Source of the DNA: Dactylonectria macrodidyma
Taxonomy: Eukaryota; Ascomycota; Sordariomycetes; Hypocreales; Nectriaceae
Assembly (NCBI GenBank): GCA_020744425.1
Contig: JAGMUV010000035.1
Span: forward strand, 62,001-126,000
Length of the DNA: 64,000 nucleotides
Reading direction: 5' to 3'
Below the pieces are notes generated by a model that had not been told where the DNA came from, searched no databases, and saw only the letters and a program-made list of their open reading frames with translations. The position numbers and the translations under genes were made by a program. Positions 42,557 through 51,947 of this stretch are shown piece by piece. Each line of letters opens with the position of its first letter. Within the stretch, counting starts at the first letter, position 1.

Positions 42557-43257
42557 CATGATAAGCGAGTCGGAAATACAAGCGAGTCGGAAGTTGAGAT
42601 TTACACCTTAAATCGCGATTTTGAGAAAATTCTTACATATTCAAACTGAACCCAAAACAGCTCGGAGCTGAGAACTAGGTTGTCTAGTTAATGAATTATA
42701 CCAAATCTCTTTTCTGAAGTTTTCGTATTATTGTTTATCGAGATATTAAGAAAAGGCTTGTTCGCACTGTCTGTTTCCTCACTTTCATGTATAACGAGCT
42801 AAATAAATTGACTAAAAGTCTTAGGAAAATACTGTGTTGTGACTCTTTGTCTAAAGAGTATGTCGCATATCAAGCCCCGGCCCCACTAGAGCAGCTGCCG
42901 TCGAAATGAGGCAAGGATCACGATCATCGTGAACTTGTTCACGATGAGAGTGAACGACCACAATTAGCGTCAAGCAGCAGGCTGCTGCCTAAACAGCCAA
43001 CGCTTTCATTTGTGTATAAAAGAGCTGCACGGCTCAGTGCATCTTGTCATTGAGTTCTTGCTCCTTAGATAATTCTCATCAATTGACCGATGCCAACAAT
43101 GATCCCTGTGGAGCCAATTGTCTGACAGAGTATCTATCGAGTTTTTTTTTTAAGAGTTTTCCTGTTGAATTTCCCGTTTTTAAAAATTGGAAATTTTGTC
43201 ATTAAGCTGTACAGTATCAATTTCTGACTCGCTTGTAATTCCGACTCGCTTATCATG
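42557..43257. mobile_element. 701-bp non-autonomous pogo-type element
   Basis: TIRs begin CATGATAAGCGAGTCGGAA and match for about 40 bp with few differences. TA lies on each side (42555-42556, 43258-43259). AAGCGAGTCGGAA is repeated with a 17-bp period. The interior has no ORF. The AAGCGAGT core is shared with the TIRs of pogo B2 (47901-49777), so a B-type transposase may mobilise it. Confidence 0.85.
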
Positions 43258-43455
43258 TACGTTACATGAAAGGAGAGACAAGAGAGAAAGAAAAGGAGCT
43301 CATGACACGGAAACGCCTTCTAGCTACCCCAACCCCGTTTCATATTTCCGGCCTGGCCATCTAGAAAATCGCCCCAAAAAAATTAAAAATAAATGCCGCA
43401 CGCAAATGTACGAAGGGTATGCTGAACGTAAAACCGGGAGACGACATCATCTCTC

Positions 43456-45248
43456 TTACTGGTGCCCGCCGTGCTGTGTACCCTTTCCGCCAGTGATGTG
43501 AGCCCGAGAAGGCTCGGTTCCGTCGTGAGGACTGTGGACGCCGTAGCTCACACGCCGAGGGGGGTAGCTTGAGGGTCGACTTTGGCATTGAATAGTTGTG
43601 GTTACGACGATAGCACCACTAGCACCAGCGCTCGACACCTTGGCCATGTCGATGTCGCGGCCGTCATCTGAGGATTGGGCGGTAGCGGTAGCGGAGAGCA
43701 AGATCTCGGCGTCGGTGCCTTGAGGAGAAGGAGGAACAGGAGGCATGATCTTCGTCTGATGACTGTGACCCAAGGCGTGGAGGTCGCGAGGGTTGCGGCT
43801 GTCTTCTTGATGATATCTGTTGGTGCCTCTTTGGCTAGCGGTGCCAGCATTGTCCTTTGAAGTTACCCACTGGATAATGAGGGCAGAGAAAAGGACTGGT
43901 GAATCGAGTCAGGGATTTGCAAGCAAGGGAAGCGAGAGAAATTCACGAACCGTCAGAGTTGCAGCACATGAGGCAAACCCAACCAGGCTCTCCATTAAGG
44001 GCCATCAGGACTGTCAAATTCCTAGAAATGCATGTCAGTACTTCTCAAATGCTGCTACGCATTGTAAGGTGAGCTAGCTCATACACGACACTGCTGATCA
44101 GGGTGCAGCAAGAACCGACAAAGGTACGGAAGGCGACATTTCGAACGCGTACGTTGGCAGAACTCTTGGGCATGTTCTTGAAGGAGTATAGGCCTGTTAA
44201 ACGTCAGATATCTTTCCTATTGGTCGAGAATCTAGGAAGACATACGGCTTAGAGGGATGATGAAGAGAATGGTGAGATAGACATTGACGACAGCGTCGAA
44301 GGAAATGAGAGGGATCATGGCAATACTCTTCATGCCGATGATGCAGACACCATTCTCGTCGATCTTGGCGATGCGGCTGTAATGCCATTTAGTTGGCACC
44401 GCAAGTAGGCTTCCATGGATAGGCAGCTTACAAAATGAAGTTGAGGACCACGATAACGCTGTAGAGACCGAGCATACCAAACGAGTTGAAGCAGTAGAGC
44501 TTGGACTGAAGTCTTTTTCTTCCATTGCTTCGAATAATGTGCTACTAACTGTCAGATTACGATTGAGGTAGCTCCATGTCCAAGTGTGACTTACAGCCTT
44601 CTCGACAAGGAAGACGTAAATGAACTGATAACGCATTAGTTACTGAATTAAAGACCTCAGATTCCTGATAACAATGGATTACAATCTGAGTTATCAAGTC
44701 AGAAAAACCGTCGCGTTTTCATGGATGCAAAAACTGACCTTAGTCGTAACGTAGCAGACAAGACAAAGTAAAATGGCGCTGTGGCACATGGAGTAACTCG
44801 AGTTAACACCAAAGATTTGCTGGAGCACGGCAGTGACGACGACGAAAGCGAGTGAGTCTATGTAAATTGCGAATGTAACTGTGCTTTGCCTTAGTTTCCC
44901 GTAAAACAGGTAATCATATCATGTTTGGAAGACGACTTACGCCAAACGACGACGGGCAGATTATTCCATCGTTTGATGACCGTAATTCTTTGAACTGCGC
45001 AAGCCGGTCAGCGGTTGCTCGCCTGATACCTCATTTCTTTGCAGCGCTTCTATATCCGCATATCGGCGTTGGCTCGAATACAAATTGGGCTACTGACAGA
45101 GGCAGATGGAGATAACAGAGATGGAGGCCATGGCAATAAGAAGACCCATTACATCGCCGGCGATGGGGACCTTGGCGCCGCTCGTCGTATGTGTGGCCTG
45201 GCTCTTATCATCGCCCCCCGAGAAGGTGGATATTGGAGGTGGTGCCAT
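43456..45248 (-). CDS. Seven-transmembrane fungal membrane protein (411 aa, nine exons)
   Basis: Exons 45248-45098, 44994-44941, 44878-44739, 44624-44595, 44541-44432, 44376-44246, 44193-44085, 44021-43951 and 43895-43456 give 1236 nt in one frame. Exon 4 has only 30 nt; introns are GT-AG. Seven hydrophobic segments are visible: MGLLIAMASISVISICL, PVVVWLTFAIYIDSLAFVVV, SAILLCLVCYVTTKFIYVFL, LGLYSVIVVLNFIF, AMIPLISFDAVVNVYLTILF, TFVGSCCTLISSVVNLTVLM and CNSDVLFSALIIQWV. An extracellular-type N-terminus (~45 aa) and a long Ser/Thr/Pro-rich C-terminal tail (~145 aa) with HSHQTKIMPPVPPSPQ flank them. The architecture is receptor-like, and I recall similar conserved integral membrane proteins in ascomycetes. 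Ligand and function are unknown. Confidence 0.82.
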
Positions 45249-47175
45249 GGTGATGAAATCTGTAGAGTTGATATCGGCCGCGAATTATGCTGATGGCCGA
45301 GATATCTAAACAAAACTCACAGCCAACCAGTGAAATGGAAGCTCGGGAGGACGGGTCGTTATTATAAAGAGGAGTGAGTGATGGGGGAATTCTCCGCGGT
45401 GTTTGAGTCAGGAGCTGCATACTTCTTGGACAGAACGCGATCGAGGCATAAGCTAAAGATGAGGTGGGGTGTGTGTTCGTTAAGAGACAGAGAGAGGCCC
45501 AAGAATCGATTTGAGAATGGGCCTATGACGGAGTGGAGTGGGGCTTGAACGAGGGGTCAACGCTACAGCGATCGCACAAGCTAAACAACACGTCGAACTA
45601 AAGAGCCGCTAGATAATGTAGCCTGTGCTCTTTTGAGCAATAAGGATGCGGATGTGATCTATGTGTCGTAAGATCTGGACAATGCCCTATCGAAACGAGC
45701 TGGCCCTCTAAGTTGAGAATGGATCCTCGGTTAAAGCTTTGATGGGGGGGCAAAACTTAGGAGCAAGGATCCTGTTATGGAAGAGGATTGAGAGAGAAAG
45801 GGAACGAGGAGAACCGGGGAACGAGAACGGAGTAGGGAAGATGCTCGTGGATGGAGGGTCTTGTGGGAATTCATAATTCCGATTAGAGTTGAGAGCTGAG
45901 CGGCGATGGTAGATTTGTCTCCAGGAGCAGCTTGGTGCCAACGCAAAATGACGTAGGGCGAGCTGCCGCCCTATTATTTTTTATTTTGGAGGGAGGGGAA
46001 GTGAGGGGCATGGCGTGGGCTTAGGGTCAATGTCCGAGTGGACAGTTTAGCGCGAACAAGTACGTTTGGGCCCGTCTCCCTTGTTTAGATCTGGGTTTAT
46101 TGGTGAATGTTGATGTTCGATCCCAACGGATTGGAGGATTGATGGGGGTGTGTGGCGGCTATTGGAGTAAGATAGCGGCGGCGGTGAACTACGTAGATAC
46201 GCCCGCTTTTGCTTTTGGGCGATTTTGGTATTCCTTGAATGCCCTGTTGCTTGCGCACTAGCAGGATGGCGATGGACGATGGCTTAATGGCAGAGATGAA
46301 TACAGCTTCTTTGGAATGACCATGAGGCTTATGTCGTACTTACGCACTCACACTGGTGGAAATGATGCAACAAGCAGCTTTTCTCCTCGGTCAAGGTGCG
46401 CACCCAAAACTGGACGCAGATTTGGCCCGGCCAGGAGCTTACTGGCCTCCTCGATAGCTTGTGCTCACGGATGTCACGATGGCTCGATGTCCTGGCAGTT
46501 GTGGCTCTCGTGGCGCCCGTCTATTTCCCGGGGAGGTTTAGTGGTAGATATAGATCCTCCATCGAGCCGAATCGGGACAGGGTTGACGAGTGAAGGGTAA
46601 GGAAAGAGATCAAAGCGTAATATTTTGCGTGAAATAACCAAGATTCGGAAGATGTAGTTTAAGTGCCGTATGATGCAATAGTGAAGGCGGAATCTTGACG
46701 GAATCTAGGGCTGTACTAGGCCCAACAATCCAGGAACGTTGAACTGGAGTTGAGATGGTGTCCAAGATAAGGTCTGGATAGAAATATCTATTCATTTTTG
46801 TGCTAACATACCTCTATCCGCACTCGGTAGGCATTTGAAGTGCGGATTTCCGTGTCTCTCACACGCAATCAACTCCTGCTATTGTCAACGCACGTCTCGA
46901 AAGATACCTTGCTAGTGCAAATACACGTTGGGCACCAAATCGACCAAAGGAGATCGATGTCCGCTACCCGTCCAACAAATCACGGATGCGATCGAGTGCT
47001 AAGACCTCGAGCTTGTTGGGGTCCCGACCTCCCCATGAATCTCACGACACACCCCCCCCCCCCCCCCACGGGTTGTCTTAGCGCGAGCAAGAGAGCCTAG
47101 GTGCTTCGCCACGAGACGACGCTTACTCCTAGGACGACGCCCATACGCTGGGCTTCTGCACGCTGCCTCGTATTA
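45249..47175. other. Upstream region of the membrane-protein gene, no other gene
   Basis: Likely promoter and 5' leader of the minus-strand gene up to about 46 kb. A homopolymer of sixteen C residues lies at 47052-47067. No supported ORF. Confidence 0.45.
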
Positions 47176-47898
47176 CACCGGGGTTCCAAAAGTCTTGCAA
47201 CAGGCCCACTTACACCACCACCCAGACCGGAATACACAAAAGAAAAATACCAATTCAACAGGCTACAGAATAGCTATGATAAAAGTAACTACATTTTTAA
47301 ATTCCTCAGAGACGTGGCTTTAATATTTTGTATACCAACCCCTAGCTTTGCGGCAGGCCTCGATTCTCCGTGGCATTGAATCCAGCGGGCCCCGAATGAA
47401 GTCCTGGGGGATAGCTTCCCACGCCGCTTCTAAGCACACTTTAAATTTTGCGATATTGGCTGCGTTTTTCTTCAATTTGGAGATCCAAGGGAACATTCCA
47501 TAGAGATATCTCTTCAGTCTGGCCCAAACATGCTCAATGGGGTTCAATCCGGGCTCTGAGGGGGCCAGTCGATTAGAGAGATCCCGTGTTCGAGCAGGAA
47601 GCTCATAGAGACCTTTGATGTGTGGATTCCGGCATTATCCTGTTGAAAATGCTGGGTACCATTATAATCAGGAAGAAGCCCAGAAGTCAGAGCTTTGATA
47701 TAGCTATTAGATGAGTAGCCGCCACGCTTGGAAGCAGGGCTCCGATCAACTACATCAACGTACACGGAAGCCCCTGGTTTAGTGTACGTGTATTTTAGTC
47801 AGCAAAAGGCCAGTTGAGTGTATCAATCTGGGGCTTTCGTTGATTGATGTACCGGTACACCAATGGATTTTGCGTATACGAGAGTTCGACTTCCGGAT
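47176..47898 (-). pseudogene. Tc1/mariner transposase remnant
   Basis: On the minus strand: YNGTQHFQQDNAGIHTSKV (second catalytic Asp), LIDWPPQSPDLNPIEHVWAR (the hallmark DDE_3 motif, with a frame break near 47545) and a C-terminal EAIPQDFIRGPLDSMPRRIE. Upstream, degraded pieces (IHWCTGTSINESPRL) reach 47898, where pogo B2 begins. The N-terminal DNA-binding half is absent on the far side of B2. A possible outer end CACCGGGGTTCC lies next to TA at 47174-47175. Confidence 0.8.
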
Positions 47899-47900
47899 TA

Positions 47901-49777
47901 ACGTACTCCACAAGCGAGTGCAACAAACAAGCGAGTGCAACAAACAAGCGAGTGCAACAAAAATCTCAACCTTCAACATAGAATATTAAATAAAAACATA
48001 ACAAAGCATCTGATCAATTAAAATCAATCACTATACTCTTCTTCAGATATCGCAACGACTATCTGACATGTTCTTGTGTTATGACCGGTCTTGCCGCACG
48101 CTCTACAATGCCTTTCATTCGGTCGCGCCGACCCTCCTTGACCACCACTTCTCGACGATTCGGCCATTACCTGCGTATTGACATCCTTCTGATTAATTGC
48201 TTCTCTTCCCTCATCTACAGTCATCTTCCCTCTATTCTGCAGGCGGGTTCTTTTTGCTCTACGCCGCTTGCTAAGGGTCTCATTTGCCTGTCGAAGGATC
48301 TGGTTCTCAGACTTCAATAATGCTATTTGATGCATTATTGACTTCGTTCCCTTAGAAAATGACTTAAGTGCCTCAAGAATAGAGGCTGGGGAGCTGCTCT
48401 GATGCCTTCTAAGTCGTCTTTTAAGGTATTCAGACTGAGAACTAGTCTCAAGGACGGTCTTTGGGGTCTTTAAGACCCAGGGGTCTGGAAGGCTAACCTC
48501 CTCCTCGATAGGTGTTGGAGCCCGTAGCTGCACATCAAGCTTTGATATGACACTTTCCGGGTCTAAAGGAGCAAGCCTAGCGCCTCTAAAACCCCCCTTG
48601 ATATTGCTTTCTGTCATTACGGTTTGGTGGGCGGCGTAAAAGGCTGGAAAGAACTCGGTCTTGGAAACGTGGGTTATAGAGCATCTGATCAGATGCTCTA
48701 TTTGCTGACCGTAGGCCTTCTTGAGCGGTCTAAAGCACCTGTCATCAAGAGGCTGAAGCAGGTGAGACGAATGAGGCGGCATACAAAGCGTGATAATGTT
48801 GTTCTCCTCGCAATATGTCTCAAAGTCGGCCGAGTGGTGGCTTTCGTGCCCATCGAGGATCAGAAGACGATAGCGACTATTTGATCGGGTCTTTGTGTGC
48901 CGATCAAAGTGCTTGATCCACTCAAGACCCGTATCGTTGTCGGTCCAGCCATTTTTGGTTGTAGCGATAGCCCAATCGCCCGGGAGGTTGCTTTCTTGGT
49001 ACCAGCTGGCGAGGTAATATTAGCCCACAATCACGATCAACGGCTGGATCGCCCAGCCTTCCGCATTGATAGCCTGGATGACTGTAACCCATTCCCTGTT
49101 TCCAGGCTGCACTAATTTTGGTCTTCTACGCCTTTCTGCGCCTGTAACGACCATTCCGCTTGCAATCAGGCCCATCATAAAGCCAGTCTCGTCAAAGTTA
49201 TAGATATCGGCGAGGGTGATACCATATTTCGCGATTGTGTTCTCCACGAGCCTAAACCAATCGCGAATAATAGTCGGATCTTCGCATTTAGCTCTCTGAT
49301 AATCGTATTTACGATTAAAACGCATCATAAGCTCTGGTTGTCGCCTAACGAAGTTGGAAGCCCAGTTCTTTCCGACTGGTGACGCGTCGCGGTCAGCAAG
49401 CAGTCGGTTAGCCATTTCTTCAACACCACGGAGTCGCGGGGGAAACCCTCGCGAATCTAGGTCGAGAATAAACTGAATAATGATCTGTTCCTCTAGATTA
49501 GATAGTTTGCGTGATTTGGGGATGGTATCGCGTTGAGAAAGAATGCCCTTCTGTCGGCGATATAAGGTCCAATAATGGACCTGGTAGATGCTTGCGGCGT
49601 GTCGGAGACTTAATTTTGGGTCATTTTGAAGGGCTTGAAGAGCAAGAAGAATATTTGCCTCGTTATTAAACTGTGACATAGTTGGTGGTTGAGAAATAGA
49701 TGATCGGATGAAAGGATGAGAGGTTTAGGGATTTTTGTTGCACTCGCTTGTTTGTTGCACTCGCTTGTGGAGTACGT
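47901..49777 (-). mobile_element. Pogo-like DNA transposon, copy B2 (1877 bp)
   Basis: TIRs start ACGTACTCCACAAGCGAGTG at each end and are flanked by TA (47899-47900, 49778-49779). CAAGCGAGTGCAACAAA is repeated with a 17-bp period from position 11: three copies at the left end, two at the right. The left flank is a Tc1/mariner remnant and the right flank a pogo A transposase codon, which a simple insertion cannot explain. Confidence 0.9.
48024..49679 (-). pseudogene. Pogo B2 transposase, one nonsense codon (551 codons)
   Basis: Same length and layout as B1. ATG 49679 (MSQFNNEANILLALQ). The only lesion is TAA at 49020-49022, where B1 has Gln in the block GQYHLANWYQ; CAA to TAA explains it. 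HTH_psq-like region (about 10-50) reads IYQVHYWTLYRRQKG where B1 has TYEVDERRLRRRQNG. Beyond residue ~65 the two proteins are nearly the same. The zinc knuckle CRACGKTGHNTRTC is kept. No intron. Confidence 0.9.
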
Positions 49778-49779
49778 TA

Positions 49780-50603
49780 TCGAAAAGAGCTTGATAAGTT
49801 GACTTCTCTCATGGATTCCGCACCTGTTGACAAAGTCAATTTTATACGGGCTTATGCCAAGGCACGAGAGATCGGGATGACCCCAAAGAATGTACTATCC
49901 AGCTGGAGAGTAACTGGGAATTGGCCAGTCTCCCGGGTTAAGGCATTGAGGCATCCAGAGATTCAAGAAGACAAGGCAGAGAGGCCAGAGAGTGGACCTC
50001 CAGAATCTAGTCCTTATTTGGGCTCAGACGATACACCAAAAGTCGGGCGTCAAATCCGTGATTTGGGCAAAGGCAAAACCCCTAGCACTCGACGACGATA
50101 TAACATTATAGCCAAAGGCTTTGAAGCCCAAGGAGAGCTCATTGCGGCCCACAAAGTCCAAATTGCCAGCCTGCAGGAGAAGGTAGCCCGGTTGGAAAGA
50201 GGAAAGAAGAGAAAGGCCATACCGAACCCGAATAGGCGATTCATTGCCCTCAGCGAGGCTCTGGCCCAAGGTGAAGGGATTACGGAAGTTGTAGACGGCG
50301 GATTGACCATTGTGGTGGAACTTGACTCGGAGGAGGAGGCGGAATCAGACGTGGAGATGGCTTCAACAATTCAAGTCGCGACGGTCCCGGAGTCGCCTCA
50401 AATCACCACCAAATCGGGTAGGGTCATCAAAAAACGATGATACGAATAGAAGAGTCAATTCTCTACAAAATGGTATATTTCAGTTGTGTATAACCTCAAA
50501 ATTGATTAGCTACCTGGTCAATTCAATTGGTGGGTTTTTGGTGGGAATGGCCTCAGCTGTTAGTCCGAAAGGGTGGGGCGTCCGAAAGGGTGGTGGGGCA
50601 TGG
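49780..50603 (+). mobile_element. Pogo A fragment A4 (3' third plus right TIR)
   Basis: The frame 49782-50440 matches the A-family C-terminal third from YRKELDKLTSLMDSAPVDKV through SWRVTGNWPVSRVKALRHPE to a final SGRVIKKR. The right TIR ends GGGGCATGG at 50603, next to TA, and holds (inverted) CCACCCTTTCGGA at positions 11 and 28. The 5' two thirds are missing; the homology begins at the TA that flanks B2. More diverged from A1 than A2 and A3 are. Confidence 0.85.
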
Positions 50604-50605
50604 TA

Positions 50606-51603
50606 AGAGGCCAGTCTCTATTATCTCAACGGCGAGTCGATCCGCAACCTACCTTCCTATGCCTGGCTCGGAACCTCCCGTGTATACCAAGAAGTCGGCC
50701 ACCAGTCTTCAAAAAGCAACCAAACTTGAGCCCCTTCAACTTCCTCCACTTCATCAGCTTCCTCTACTTCCTCCACTTCATCAGCCTCCTCTACTTCCTC
50801 GACGTGATACCCCGTGTTTGCCCACGATGACGGAGAAAAATACAAACGCTTTGGCTTCCTCTGCATCCATAGACGCGGAAGCAGCGACGGCCGTAGATCG
50901 GGCAAGAACAAAGTTTTTGGCCTTCAAATGGCGCCGTTCCAACACCGACTAAGTACCAACCTCGCCCATGACGGTGGAGTACGACGAGGGGGATGAAATC
51001 GGCCCTGGTGGATGAGAGATGCTCAGACCCCAGGGGCCCAGGGCCACATTACACTGCAACGCACCGAGACATGGTGGAGGGTTCATGGACGAGAAGAGAA
51101 AACAAGACTTTCAGGCTTCATTTGCTACATTACATTGTGGGTTGCACTTTGGTCAAGCCCGAGGTGAGGCGGCCAAGACAGGATGATCCCTGAGCGCCAT
51201 GCAGCCATGCTCTGCGACGCAAACAGGCGTTGAAGGAGAAGCTTGCCAGCCTGAGATGGGGGCTCCTCCAAATTGCAACAAAGGTTAACTCTCAGTCTCA
51301 CGACTCAAGCTTGCTCAGGCCACTGAGTGACTGGGCTGTCTGCTATCACGGACGGCGACATGATAACGCTGAGTGCCGGTAACAGGAGGGTGGTCGGTTC
51401 GGATCTTAATGTCGGTCTCTTCCCAGAGGACGCCACTGGTGACAAGGGGGGCGTCACCAAGAAATGGTGTCGCATTGCTAGCTACACTAAAAGGGAATGC
51501 GCACTCCGCTAGAACGTAGTGCAAATACTATAGATATACTGAATGTGACAAATGGCAGATAGCATGAGCGAGTTGGGGGCATATCAGACGATTGCGGTGG
51601 TGA
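50606..51603. other. Interval without a supported gene
   Basis: Around 50730-50805 is a CTTCCTCCACTTCAT-type short tandem repeat. The segment 51465-51520 resembles 4087-4140 (shared AAAAGGGAATGC and flanking bases), so it is a dispersed repeat. Confidence 0.4.
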
Positions 51604-51611
51604 AGCTAGTC

Positions 51612-51939
51612 CAGGGCTCCTAATAGTGCAGACCGTTTGCACTATTAGTCCAGACTGCAATCCAAGATCAATAATCAATCCACGACGGGCGTTCGTGGAT
51701 TGACGACTAGGATGATGCGTCCCTTGAAACGAGCCTTGTTGATCCGGATCGCACCAGTAAATTGATCAGAAATATCCAAAACAAAATGGTTGGCGCAGCA
51801 ACAATCATGGGTACCCTGGTTTTGTAACACCACGCCAACAACCTAGCGTACTTAGCGTCCACACTGGGCGTCCGTATTCCCTGCCCTGATCTGCAGTCTG
51901 GACTAATAGTGTAAACGGTCTGCACTATTAGGAGCCCTG
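51612..51939. mobile_element. hAT-type MITE (328 bp) with 8-bp target duplication
   Basis: TIRs of about 47 bp start CAGGGCTCCTAATAGTGCAG and differ at one position. A perfect 8-bp duplication AGCTAGTC lies at 51604-51611 and 51940-51947. CAGGG termini with 8-bp duplications identify the hAT superfamily. No coding capacity. Intact ends suggest recent movement by a transposase supplied elsewhere. Confidence 0.92.
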
Positions 51940-51947
51940 AGCTAGTC

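Noticed and set aside
47911..47965. Regular repeats at the end of B2 considered as a CRISPR-like array
   Set aside because: They are direct 17-bp units without spacers, inside a transposon TIR of a eukaryotic genome.
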